From IMG/VR virus record IMGVR_UViG_3300020219_000062, positions 1 through 26,160 of that record: DNA of 26,160 bases; one strand, given 5' to 3'. A program made the position numbers and the translations under genes. This document shows, piece after piece, positions 14,488 through 23,900 of this stretch. A model generated the notes under the pieces. The model was given only the letters and a program-made list of their open reading frames with translations. It was not told where the DNA came from and did no database searches. Source of the stretch: a virus. Within the stretch, counting starts at the first letter, position 1. Each line of letters begins with the position of its first letter.

Positions 14488-17400
14488 TGACACAGAAAGA
14501 AGACATTCTCCTTGAGCTTGGGATCAACTTCCCGGCTGAACTGTTCAAGAATGCGTACGAGAAGTCCTTCAAGGACATGGAGAAGGCGTCGGCGAGGGCG
14601 ACCAAGTTCGGTCAGGGGAAGATCGGCGACTTCATCGACAAGGTGTCCAACAGCTTCGGCAAGGGTGCCAAAACCATCAAAGTCGCCGAGCAGGCTCTTG
14701 GCAAGTATAAGGTCCAGCAGCAGAAGGTGCAGGAGGGGATCACGGCGATCAACGGTGAGCTCCAGGTCAAGCAGAGGCAGCTCCGTCAGTATGAAAGGGA
14801 CCTCGGCAGACTCTCTGAGGCCGAAGCTGAAGCCGCCAAGGAGAGCATCGCCGACAAGAAGAAGGAGATCCAGGCCATCACGGCCAAACAGGCGGCTCTG
14901 CGGGACCTGTTCTCAGACGCCAAGAAGGCCCAGGAGGACATCGCCGATAGCATCGAAGACATGAAGTTCTCCTTCGGTGGCGAGGAGCTTCTCAAGGCCG
15001 CCGGGGAAGCCGGTAAAGAGCTGGCCGAGCCCTTCTCGAACCTGCTCAACAAGGACATCATCGGGGCCGGCAAGTCGTTCGCCAAGCTCGCGGGCAAGGG
15101 CATTCAAATGGGCCTGGGCGGCCTGGGTAAGGGCATCGGTGGCCTCGGTAGCAAGCTGACCGCCGGGGCGGATAAGCGGGCAGCGGGGGGCGACACGGGG
15201 AAGATGACCAAGGCCATGGGCTTCGTCGGGAAGGTCATGGGCGGGCTCGGTTCCTTCATCCAGACGCTCTCCAACATCGGACCCATTCTCGGGATGGCTG
15301 GGGGCGCGATCATGGGGCTGGTCAAGATGTTCATCGACGCCGACACCCAGGTGAAGGAGTTCAACAAGGGCATGATCTCGGCCGGGGGGACCGGGCAGTT
15401 CTTCTCGAAGTCCATCGGTAACGCGCATACCAAGGTCGGGATGATGATCGGCACCGTGAAGGAGTTCCGGGACGCCGCCAACAGCCTGAAGGACAACCTG
15501 GACTGGGGCATCACGTCCGACACCCACAAGGAGGTCTTGCAGAACCTCCAGGCCGAGGGCGTCTCGCTTGCGACCATGCAGGTGCAGTACGGGGACCTCA
15601 ACGCTAAGTCTGCGTCCTTCGCGAAAGACCAGGGGTCGATTACCCAGGCCGCTGTGGCCTACAGCCGCCAGATGGGCGTCTCTCTCCAGGAGGTCACGAG
15701 CTTCCAGGCCGAGATGGTGACCGAAATGGGCTCGACGTTTGCGGGCACTACGGACCAGTTCCGGATGATGGCGGCCGGGGCAGCCGAAGCGGGCATCGCC
15801 TCAAACAAGTTCTACGCCATGATCCGCGGCGTCTCGGCGGACCTGTCGCTCTACAACACCCGACTCGAAGACGCCGTGAAAGTTCTCGGTAAGCTCGGCA
15901 AGATCATGAGCCCCCGCAACGCCTCCAAGTTCATGCAAACCATGATGAACGCCTACAAGGGGGCGAGCTTCCAGGACAAGGTGAAGTCCTCCCTCCTCGC
16001 GGGCCCGGCGAAGACCGCCAAGATCGTGGCCGAGGACATCGCCTCCAAGAACAAGACGATCGCCGAGAAGATCTCGAAGGCCGGTGGCGGCACGGTTAAG
16101 GACATCCAGGAGGCCCTTGAAGCGGGCCCGGCGGGTAAGGATACCGTTCGCAAGGCACTCAAAGACGCCGAGGCGAAGCAGGATAAGCCTCTCGGGGATC
16201 TCCGCGAAGCGGTGTCCAGCCTGAACTCAGAGAAGAGGATGGCCAAGGGGGGTCTGGTGGGTAACGCCAGGGCCTTGAGCAAGGTCAGCATGATTGGGGC
16301 AGCCGAGCACAAGTTCGCTGAGTCTTCCCACTTCGGGGGTAATGAGGGCTCGTTGCAGGGTATGGCTGGAGACGCTCTTGCCGGTCTCGATGATGAGACC
16401 AAGCAGATGTACCAGAACATCTACGACCAGACCCAGGAGCAACGTGAGGAGCTGGTCAAACAGGGGAAGATGACGGAGAAGCAGGCCAAGGAAGCCTCCA
16501 TGACGGAGATCTACGACACGATGGATAAGGCCCAGAAGGACGCTGTTGACGGGAAGAATGTGGAAGAAGAGGCCAACAAACGGATGGGTACGCACGTCCA
16601 GTCGATGGAAGACAAGCTCAAGGTCCTCACCGACTTCTTCATGAACCAATTCTACAACCTCGTCATGGGGATCTATGACGCTATCTTGAGCATCCCGGGG
16701 GTCGGCGGGGGCGATAAGAAGCGGGACCTGGACTTCATGAAGAAGATGCAGAAGAACAAGGACCCCGAGGTCCAGAATGCCCTGGTCGCGGCCAGCGGGG
16801 CGGACCCCGGGCAAGCCGCTACGGTCTTCGCCGATGCGTTCATCGAAAACCCGACCTGGAAGTCGATGGCGACGTTCATGACCAAGAAGGCCGACTCGCC
16901 CGAGGAAGCGGCGAAGCAGCAGGCCGTGGTAGACAAGGCTCTTCAGTCGATGGGCGAGGGGCAGCTCAACCAGGCCATGCAGATGTCGGGGATGAGTCCC
17001 GACCTGAGGGCGAAGCTGGAGTCGTCGGGTCTGTACGAGACCAAGATGGTGAACACGAGCAAGGGCCTTCAGGACCGTCAGTCGGGCGATAAGAGCCCGA
17101 CCATGGAAGCACAGAAGGTGTGGAAGGGCGGGGACGTGTCCAAAGCCATGAAGGACGCTAACTTCACCCCGGAGCAGATGGCCGAAGTGGCATCGAAGCT
17201 CGGCTGGGCATCGAAGGCGACCGGGCAGATCGACAAGTTCGTGGAGACCCAGGGCGAGCTGGGCAAGATAGCGGGCGGGGCCGCAGCTCCAGAAGCTCCC
17301 GCCGTTTCGGCGCAGGCCGCAGCTTCATCCAAGAGCGACGGGGCTGCGGGAGTTGTGGCAGGTACACCGGGAGCTGCCGTAACTCCCGGTGTACCTGCCG

Positions 17401-18041
17401 CCGGTCCCCCTGTAGCAGGCGGCGCACCTGCCGCTGCGCCGCCCTCTGACGCTCCCCCCACAGCCAAGGCTACAGAGAAGCAGGCCGATGTCCAGCAAGC
17501 CCAGCAAGAACAGATCAAGGGCACGCTCGCAGAGGTCGTCGATGCCCTTCGGGTGAAGGGCGTCCGTCTCGACAAGTCCTGGATGGACAACCACATGAAG
17601 AAGATGATCGAGGAGGCGACTCTCGACGCGCTCCGGGTGGCCCTCCTGGAGAATTTCATGATGAAGGAGCTGAAGCCCGACGACGTGGCGAAGGCTCTTG
17701 CGAACGGGGCCGACCCCAAGACGCTGAGTAAGATCTTCATGGGGGGCAAGAAGGACGGCAAGACCGACGCGGACGCTCTCGGGTCAGTCACGGCTGGGAA
17801 GAACGCCGCGGGCGGCTTCGTCACGGGCATCAAGGGCGGCCTCGCCCAGATCAGCCCCGCTCCCGGCGAGGGCCTGGCCTCTATCGGCAAAGGGGAGCGT
17901 ATCGTCTCGGCCGATGGCGGTGGTGGCGGCGGTGGGACCACGCGAGTCGAGTTGGTGCTCAAAGGGGATCTCGGCCAGCTCATCGAGGCCAAAGCCCAGC
18001 AAGTCGTCGTCCGCCACAACGCCGCAGCGAACAACCGGTAA
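14487..18041 (+). CDS. Tape measure protein
   Basis: The protein has 1184 residues and would set tail length inside the tube. Residues 65-160 are charged, helical and probably coiled-coil. Residues 205-285 form a Gly-rich hydrophobic region, with GPILGMAGGAIMGLVKMF as a candidate membrane segment. Long helical Lys/Glu/Ala-rich stretches follow. Residues 930-1000 are an Ala/Pro/Gly linker. The C-terminus has the tape-measure hallmark GGFVTGIKGG...GLASIGKGERIV, then a poly-Gly run. By the known ~1.5 A per residue relation, the tail would be about 175-180 nm. It is the longest gene after the sheath, follows the chaperone-like genes and precedes the hub genes, as expected. The start is set by the ggagg site and TGATG overlap. 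No lytic or peptidase domain is evident. Confidence 0.92.
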   Translation: MTQKEDILLELGINFPAELFKNAYEKSFKDMEKASARATKFGQGKIGDFIDKVSNSFGKGAKTIKVAEQALGKYKVQQQKVQEGITAINGELQVKQRQLRQYERDLGRLSEAEAEAAKESIADKKKEIQAITAKQAALRDLFSDAKKAQEDIADSIEDMKFSFGGEELLKAAGEAGKELAEPFSNLLNKDIIGAGKSFAKLAGKGIQMGLGGLGKGIGGLGSKLTAGADKRAAGGDTGKMTKAMGFVGKVMGGLGSFIQTLSNIGPILGMAGGAIMGLVKMFIDADTQVKEFNKGMISAGGTGQFFSKSIGNAHTKVGMMIGTVKEFRDAANSLKDNLDWGITSDTHKEVLQNLQAEGVSLATMQVQYGDLNAKSASFAKDQGSITQAAVAYSRQMGVSLQEVTSFQAEMVTEMGSTFAGTTDQFRMMAAGAAEAGIASNKFYAMIRGVSADLSLYNTRLEDAVKVLGKLGKIMSPRNASKFMQTMMNAYKGASFQDKVKSSLLAGPAKTAKIVAEDIASKNKTIAEKISKAGGGTVKDIQEALEAGPAGKDTVRKALKDAEAKQDKPLGDLREAVSSLNSEKRMAKGGLVGNARALSKVSMIGAAEHKFAESSHFGGNEGSLQGMAGDALAGLDDETKQMYQNIYDQTQEQREELVKQGKMTEKQAKEASMTEIYDTMDKAQKDAVDGKNVEEEANKRMGTHVQSMEDKLKVLTDFFMNQFYNLVMGIYDAILSIPGVGGGDKKRDLDFMKKMQKNKDPEVQNALVAASGADPGQAATVFADAFIENPTWKSMATFMTKKADSPEEAAKQQAVVDKALQSMGEGQLNQAMQMSGMSPDLRAKLESSGLYETKMVNTSKGLQDRQSGDKSPTMEAQKVWKGGDVSKAMKDANFTPEQMAEVASKLGWASKATGQIDKFVETQGELGKIAGGAAAPEAPAVSAQAAASSKSDGAAGVVAGTPGAAVTPGVPAAGPPVAGGAPAAAPPSDAPPTAKATEKQADVQQAQQEQIKGTLAEVVDALRVKGVRLDKSWMDNHMKKMIEEATLDALRVALLENFMMKELKPDDVAKALANGADPKTLSKIFMGGKKDGKTDADALGSVTAGKNAAGGFVTGIKGGLAQISPAPGEGLASIGKGERIVSADGGGGGGGTTRVELVLKGDLGQLIEAKAQQVVVRHNAAANNR
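17357..17399 (+). repeat. Perfect 17-bp inverted repeat inside the tape measure gene
   Basis: Arms 17357-17373 and 17383-17399 are exact reverse complements (ggcaggtacaccgggag / ctcccggtgtacctgcc) with a 9-nt loop. They lie in the codons of the Ala/Gly/Pro linker. No T-run follows. Confidence 0.9.
17418..17443 (+). repeat. Second, adjacent 9-bp inverted repeat in the tape measure gene
   Basis: Arms 17418-17426 (ggcggcgca) and 17435-17443 (tgcgccgcc) are perfect reverse complements around an 8-nt loop, 18 nt after the first hairpin. Together they make a tandem hairpin pair of about 87 nt. Confidence 0.8.
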
Positions 18042-18044
18042 GCC

Positions 18045-18755
18045 ATGCCCAAAGGCAACCGGATCATCAAGTCGCCGAACCCCGACTCCCAGGGGATCAC
18101 GGCCCCGATGCGTCAGCCCCCCTACGCGCACGGGGCGGTTTCGCGGCGAGGGCCCATCCCCATGGCCTTCCAGGTGACGAGCCCGTTCGACCCCCTCAAG
18201 GCCCTGCTCCCGCACGCTCTGGTGATGCATATCAACCCCTCTTCGATGAGCGAGACGCACACGAAGAAGATCGAGCGCATCCAGACCAAGGGCGGCTTCG
18301 TCGAGCAGCACTGGCCAGACGACCTCTCCGAGCTTTCGGCCGACGGGTCCACCGGCGCCTTCATGAACCTCTACACCGGGTCCACCAGTGTCCTGCGGCA
18401 GAGGACCATCGCCTGGGACCGCTTCCGGGACCTCTACGACCTCTACCACAACAACGGGAGCGTCTACGACCCCTACGGCAACATCGTCCTCCAGGGCAAC
18501 ATCATGCTCATGTACGACCGGGGAACGTACATCGGCTACTTCCGCTCCTTCGACTTCGAGGAGACCGAAGAGTCGCCCTTTGCGTTCCGTGTGAACTGGT
18601 CGTTCAAGGTGCAGCAGACGATCGTGAAGCTGCCAGGGTACGTCCCGAAGGACAACGAAGGCGGCGCCGTCCCGGGGGTTCGCCGTGGGCTCATGCCGGG
18701 TGTCTTCCCCGTCCCTGCCTTCCAGCTTCAAAACCGCATCAAGACCTCTACCTGA
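18045..18755 (+). CDS. Baseplate/tail-tip structural protein (small paralog)
   Basis: The protein has 236 residues and starts three bases after the tape measure TAA with no Shine-Dalgarno site. Residues 58-192 form a domain with the layout INPSS, GGFVEQHW, DLSELSADGSTGAF, a helix with DLYDLYHNNG, GNIMLMYDRGTYIGYF and a WSFKV strand. The same layout recurs in the C-terminal half of the next gene (residues 463-621). From memory, NP.S...(G)GF.E.HWGD..ISA.G is common in baseplate or LysM-adaptor-type proteins of contractile tails and is usually annotated only as virion structural protein. Residues 1-57 and 193-236 are Pro-rich and probably extended. It likely joins hub and tube or baseplate. The specific part is inference. 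Confidence 0.75.
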   Translation: MPKGNRIIKSPNPDSQGITAPMRQPPYAHGAVSRRGPIPMAFQVTSPFDPLKALLPHALVMHINPSSMSETHTKKIERIQTKGGFVEQHWPDDLSELSADGSTGAFMNLYTGSTSVLRQRTIAWDRFRDLYDLYHNNGSVYDPYGNIVLQGNIMLMYDRGTYIGYFRSFDFEETEESPFAFRVNWSFKVQQTIVKLPGYVPKDNEGGAVPGVRRGLMPGVFPVPAFQLQNRIKTST

Positions 18756-18758
18756 GCC

Positions 18759-20927
18759 ATGGCCGACGGAACCCTCCCCTCCAGCCCCAAGCGTGTCTAC
18801 GAGACCATCGAGGACACGGCCGCGCTCTACCCGCCGTGGGTCTACGACCTGCTCACGTTCCAGCGGGCTAGCTGGGAGACGAGCGCCGACGAGCTGTCGG
18901 ACCAGTTCATCCCGCTCACGACGGTCCAGCAGAGGTCGCCCCAGGACGCCAAGGTCTTCGTCATCGGGCTCATCCCCCCGTCGGCCACCGTCACCGGCAG
19001 GCTTCTCGACCGCTCGGCCACCATAGCTTCGGTCCAGGGCTACAGCGAGGAAGTGGACGTCACCCTTTCGCAGCCGGCTGCGAAAGGGGGCCGCGGTGGC
19101 GGCCAGGAGTCCAACGCCCTCGTGGTGACGGCCCCCGGCTATTCGATCGGTTCCGCGTCGGGGCCGATCACGGTGGCGGGCGGGGGGTATGGCGGGGGCT
19201 CGAAGACGGACGGAGAGGGCGTACCCCCCGCCTTCACCCAGCACTCCGACGCCGAGCTGTACAACATCTTCTCTGCGGCCTACAAGAAGTCGCTCGGCAC
19301 CAACCCCACCCCCAACGAAGTCCTCTTCCTGGTAGCCCAGTCGAAGCGAGAGACCTCGGGTAACTGGCCGAACAACAACCCGGGCTTCATCGGCAACCTT
19401 GGTAAGCCCTTCCCTCAGTCCTTCGAGCACAACAAGGCGTACTGGTTTACCTTCGACTCTGTTGATTCGGGGGCCGCCGCGATGACCAAGAAGGTCTACG
19501 GCTCAGCGGCGACCCGGCAGGCAGCTCAAAACGGGGACGTTCTGGGCTACTGCACCTCTTTGGCGGCCGAAGCGTACTACGGCGACCACTCTGTCGACAC
19601 CTACTACAACGGCATCCACAAGGACCGCCCCCTGATGCAAAAGCTGCTGAAGGCAGCCGCGGCTGCCGTCAGTCGAGCCGGGGGGCCCACATGGCAGGTC
19701 CCCGACTTGCCGCTTCACGCCCCCGAGGGATGCGCCTTCAACGAGACTGGCGACGCCTACCGGCGACGGGTGGGCTGGGCGGACCCAAAGGACCCCACGG
19801 GGAAGAAGATCCGTCAGGGTAAGCCCCCGGCTTGGGCCATAGACCAGGGTGTTGACCCGAAAAACGGGGGGCAGGTCTTCGCCAGCTCCCGCCGCTTCAC
19901 CAAGTATTCACTCTACGACGCGGGCTGCCCGATCGAAGGGGCCGTGCCGCCTGTAGACCCGAACGGGAAAACCACGAGCTGGGGTGGCGCGGGTTCCGCG
20001 GCGGCGGCCCAGGCCCAGAAGGCCCAGGCGAAGGCGTCTGACAAGGACCTGAACCAGAACGACCTGGGGAAGCTCATGACGGCCCAGCAGGAGGCGTACA
20101 CCAGGGCGCTCCAGATCGCCATCCAGCAGATGGCCCAGACGCCCCCGTTGAAGCTGCTGGTCAACCCCATCAGCTTCAAGCCGGCTGAAGAGAAGATCAT
20201 CTCTGACGGCAACGTCGGCCGTAACGGCCCCATCATCGAGCACTGGGGGGCGCAGCAGACCAAGATCTCGGCTTCGGGCAAGCTCGCTGCCTTCCTCGCT
20301 CTCGACGTGGGCGACAGCCCGAACGGCTCCGCGGGGAACGCCCCGGGCATCACCCGGATGGCCCGCAACTTCTCGACCTCCTACCAGAACTTCCTCTCGC
20401 TCTACCTCATCTACCGCAACAACGGCACGATTTACCTGGAAGACCTTCACAGGAGCCGCCCCCAGGCGAACAACCTCGCCGTCGTCGGTTCGGTCTACCT
20501 CTACTACGACAACGTCCTGTACATCGGCTCCTTCGACTCGTTCAACGTGAGCGAGTCTGATGACAAGCCGTACACGTTGGAGTACGACTTCGCGTTCACC
20601 GTTCGGTACAAGTTCGAGCTGGACAGCATCCCCGACCCGAGAGAGGTCTACGGCAACACCTCGTTGTTCGCGAAAAAGCTCGCACCCCCGACCATCGCAA
20701 CGGACACGTCGGTCTCGCAGCCGGCCGCTGCGACCAAGTCGGCGGAGTCCATTGCCATCGACCAGGCGATCATCGACAAGACCCGAAAAGACCCGCCGCA
20801 AGTTCGGGGCAACAGCGTCTTCGCGCAGCCCGATGATAAAGTGGGTGGCTTGAGTCTTTCGTCGAACGGGCAGCCGCTCGGGCAGCACCCCGAGATCATC
20901 CCTTATCGCCTCGGCAAGAGGAAGTGA
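18759..20927 (+). CDS. Baseplate protein fused to a lysozyme-like domain
   Basis: The protein has 722 residues and starts three bases after the previous stop. Residues 1-105 are a beta-rich N-terminal domain. A Gly-rich linker (110-150) leads to a lysozyme or transglycosylase-like domain at about 162-305: AELYNIF...LFLVAQSKRETSGNWPNNNPGFIGNLG, with Glu198 as candidate catalytic acid, then a FDSVDSGAAAM helix and an AAEAYYGDHSVDTYYNGI segment. This would open peptidoglycan during injection. Residues 415-460 are an Ala/Gln-rich helix. Residues 463-621 repeat the domain of the preceding gene (NPISF, IIEHWGA, KISASG, IYRNNG, GSVYLYYD..LYIGSFDSF, FAFTV). The tail (622-722) is low in structure. Domain boundaries are approximate. 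The structural domain is confident; the lytic one is moderate, because the fold is inferred from motif spacing. Confidence 0.8.
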   Translation: MADGTLPSSPKRVYETIEDTAALYPPWVYDLLTFQRASWETSADELSDQFIPLTTVQQRSPQDAKVFVIGLIPPSATVTGRLLDRSATIASVQGYSEEVDVTLSQPAAKGGRGGGQESNALVVTAPGYSIGSASGPITVAGGGYGGGSKTDGEGVPPAFTQHSDAELYNIFSAAYKKSLGTNPTPNEVLFLVAQSKRETSGNWPNNNPGFIGNLGKPFPQSFEHNKAYWFTFDSVDSGAAAMTKKVYGSAATRQAAQNGDVLGYCTSLAAEAYYGDHSVDTYYNGIHKDRPLMQKLLKAAAAAVSRAGGPTWQVPDLPLHAPEGCAFNETGDAYRRRVGWADPKDPTGKKIRQGKPPAWAIDQGVDPKNGGQVFASSRRFTKYSLYDAGCPIEGAVPPVDPNGKTTSWGGAGSAAAAQAQKAQAKASDKDLNQNDLGKLMTAQQEAYTRALQIAIQQMAQTPPLKLLVNPISFKPAEEKIISDGNVGRNGPIIEHWGAQQTKISASGKLAAFLALDVGDSPNGSAGNAPGITRMARNFSTSYQNFLSLYLIYRNNGTIYLEDLHRSRPQANNLAVVGSVYLYYDNVLYIGSFDSFNVSESDDKPYTLEYDFAFTVRYKFELDSIPDPREVYGNTSLFAKKLAPPTIATDTSVSQPAAATKSAESIAIDQAIIDKTRKDPPQVRGNSVFAQPDDKVGGLSLSSNGQPLGQHPEIIPYRLGKRK

Positions 20928-20930
20928 CCC

Positions 20931-23900
20931 ATGCCACGCGGCCCTTATCAAGGTACCTACCAGCCGAACCTCCGCCCCACGGTCGTTCACGGGCCCGACG
21001 CGCTCGTCTACATCAACGGGGAGACGGACCTCATCGGCTGTGGCTCTTGCCGCCGCAAGGTGGACTTCAATTCCTACATCACCAGCGTCCAGGTGGATCT
21101 CTCCGTCGAGAGCGTCCCCGGCTCCGCTTCGGTGAGCTTGTCTATCCCCCGGCACGCGGTCGACGACTTCTTCTTCGAGGGGGAGCCCATCATCACCCCG
21201 ATGATGGAGATCGAGATCTTCGCCAAGGGCTACTACCTCATCGAGGGCGTGCCCCAGTACTACCCCATCTTCTGGGGGCTCGTCACCGAGGTCGGCGAAG
21301 CCTTCTCGGGCGGGGAGCACACCCTCAGTATCCAGTGTTCGGATATTTTGAAGTGGTGGGAGCTGTGCAAGATGAACATCAACCCGGCGCTGACCGCGGC
21401 GTCCGGGCAGGCCGGAAGGAGCATCTTCGGTAACGTCTTCTTCGGCATGAACCCCTACGACGTGATCTGGACGTGTGCCCAGCAGGCGTTCGGGGACGTG
21501 GTGATAGGCTCCGGGTCGCTGGTCTCTTTGGTCAAGGAGAATGGCTCGCAGGCCAAGGTCTTCCAGGAGTCCCTTCACGACATCATGGCTTACTGGGAGC
21601 AGAGGTTCGCCAGGGCCCGCTCGAACCTCTTGCTCTACGGGACCAACGGCGTCGCCATCCGGGGCGACTCGCTCTACGAAGCGTGGACGCAGAAGAACAA
21701 GGGCCAAAACATGAAGCCCTTCGCGTCCCAGGCCGTGCGGAACGCCAACGGCGGGACCCAGGGCGGGCAGATGGTCTTCGACCCCACCGACCCCGATGTC
21801 GTGGCGTTCAGGACCCAGTTCAGCCAGGCCGGGCAGGTCAACTTCTTTTCGAGCGAGTACCAGACGAAGCTGGAGCTGGCGAACGCGGCGAAAGAGGCCA
21901 TCGGCTTCGAGTTCTACATGGACGTGACCGGCGACATCGTGTTCAAGCCGCCGTTCTTCAACCTCGACATCCTGAGCAACAAGCCCGTGAGCTGGATTCA
22001 GGACATCGATGTGATCGACTGGGACTTCTCCGAGTCCGAGTCCGAGGTCATCACCCAGCTCACGATGCAAGGGTCATTCGGGGGTAACACCGACTACGGC
22101 TTCTCCGAAGAGGTTACCCCCTACTCGTCGGTCACCGACTACCACTTGCTCCGCAAGTATGGTTGGAGGTCACACAGCTACAACTCCGAGTTCATGGGCG
22201 ACACGCAGCTCATGTTCTACCACGGGATGGACATCCTTGACCGCATCAACTCGAAGCGGCACCGGGGGTCTATCTCCATCCCGCTCCGGCCCGAGCTGCG
22301 GTTGGGCTTCCCCATCTACGTCGCCTCAAAAGACAAGATCTGGTACGTCCAGGGGATCAGCCACAATATCCAGTTCGGGGGCCGGGCGGCGACGACACTG
22401 ACCCTCACGGCCAAGCGGGGCAAGTTCTTCGCCCCCCGTGGTATCGGCAACATCGACATGACTTCGTACACCGGGCCGACGGCGGCGGCCTCGAAGTCGG
22501 CCAAGCCTGACCCCAAGGCGAAGAACGCCCAGAGCGGCGCTCAGAAGGGAGCCCCGGCGGTCCAGCCCAACTTGCCCTTCAAGTACAGCACCCGCCAGCT
22601 CGCCAAGAACGGTAAATTCACGGTCAACATCGGACGGGCGGCGACGATCCCGCCGACCATCGACGACCTCGACTCGCTCGGGAAGGACAACCCCTACGCC
22701 CCCTTGATCCTGCGCCACCCGAAAACCGGGCGGGCTATCGGCTACCCGAACGTGATCATGGTGTACACCAGGCCGTTCGCACCTCCGAACGAGTCTCTCG
22801 CCAAAAACCTGGGCCAGAAGACGAAGCGGAACCCCCAGGTCGACAAGAAGGCCGGAGAAAAGGCTGCGAAGAAGTCTTTTGATCAGTTGACTTCGGAGTT
22901 TCAGAAGCAAAACACGGCCAACGCCATCGACGATGCCCGTGACACCCTGCTCAACAACCGCTACCAGTACGGGCTCAATTCCGCAGGGGTGTTCGTCTAC
23001 GCTCACGACAAAAAGCAGCTCTTCGGCGAAGTCACCTTCGTGACCGCGCAGAACATCACCACCCAGTACAACGGCGGGGCGGCACCGACGGCAGCAAAGA
23101 TAGCCAAGGGCGGCAAGTCGGCCATGATCAGGCCCATCTCCGATGAGCGGGGCTTCGAGGTCATCGGGCATTTCCGCTACGGCCGGGGGATGAAGCTCCG
23201 TGACGGCCAGCTCGTCCACAACCCAGGGCAGAAGAACCAGGCGGCGGCTGTGAATCTCCAGGTGGCCCTTGCGGGTGACCTGTTCGCGTCGCTCACGGCG
23301 CAGGCCCAGGGCATCACCACCCTCACCACGGCCTACGCCAACCCCGTTGACGCTATCACCCGGCTCCTGCCCGAGGACCTCCAGACGGCGGGCCAGCAGA
23401 ACGAGTACAGCGCTGGGAAGACGGCCCAGGCGTTCCTCCCCACGGGCAAGAACTTCGTCGATACCGCGCCCCTGGGCTCGGCCGAGCAGAAGGGTATGTT
23501 CGCCTCCGTGGAAGCTGGGCAGCTCTCGCGGGCTGTGACAATCGCCGAGCTGAACATCATGAAGGACGGGGGCGGCGTCGACGCCCAGTGTGGCTGCATC
23601 GCCGGGAGGGCAGACCTCGCCTTCATGAGCGTCGGCTACCAGCTCAAGCCGCTCTTCGTGAACACGATGGGGGGTGTCGCTCCGGCGCTCTCGGGGACGA
23701 ACGCTGGGGGCCCGGTGGACCCCGTCCTGGCCCAGGCGCTCAAGGACGGGACGCCTGTCACCGACGAGCAGTACCGGTCGGTCCTGGGCGGCCAGAACGT
23801 GATGGACCGCGTAGACCAGTTCCTCTTCAGTCTCTACTCGGCCCTGGACGGCCCCCACCAGCAGTACGAAGCGGCACTCCGGGGGGAGAGCCTGGAGCTT

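Noticed and set aside
19908-22070. 720-aa open frame on the - strand in the baseplate region
   Set aside because: Low-complexity Arg/Asp/Leu/Val composition typical of antisense shadows; the + strand has recognisable baseplate domains.
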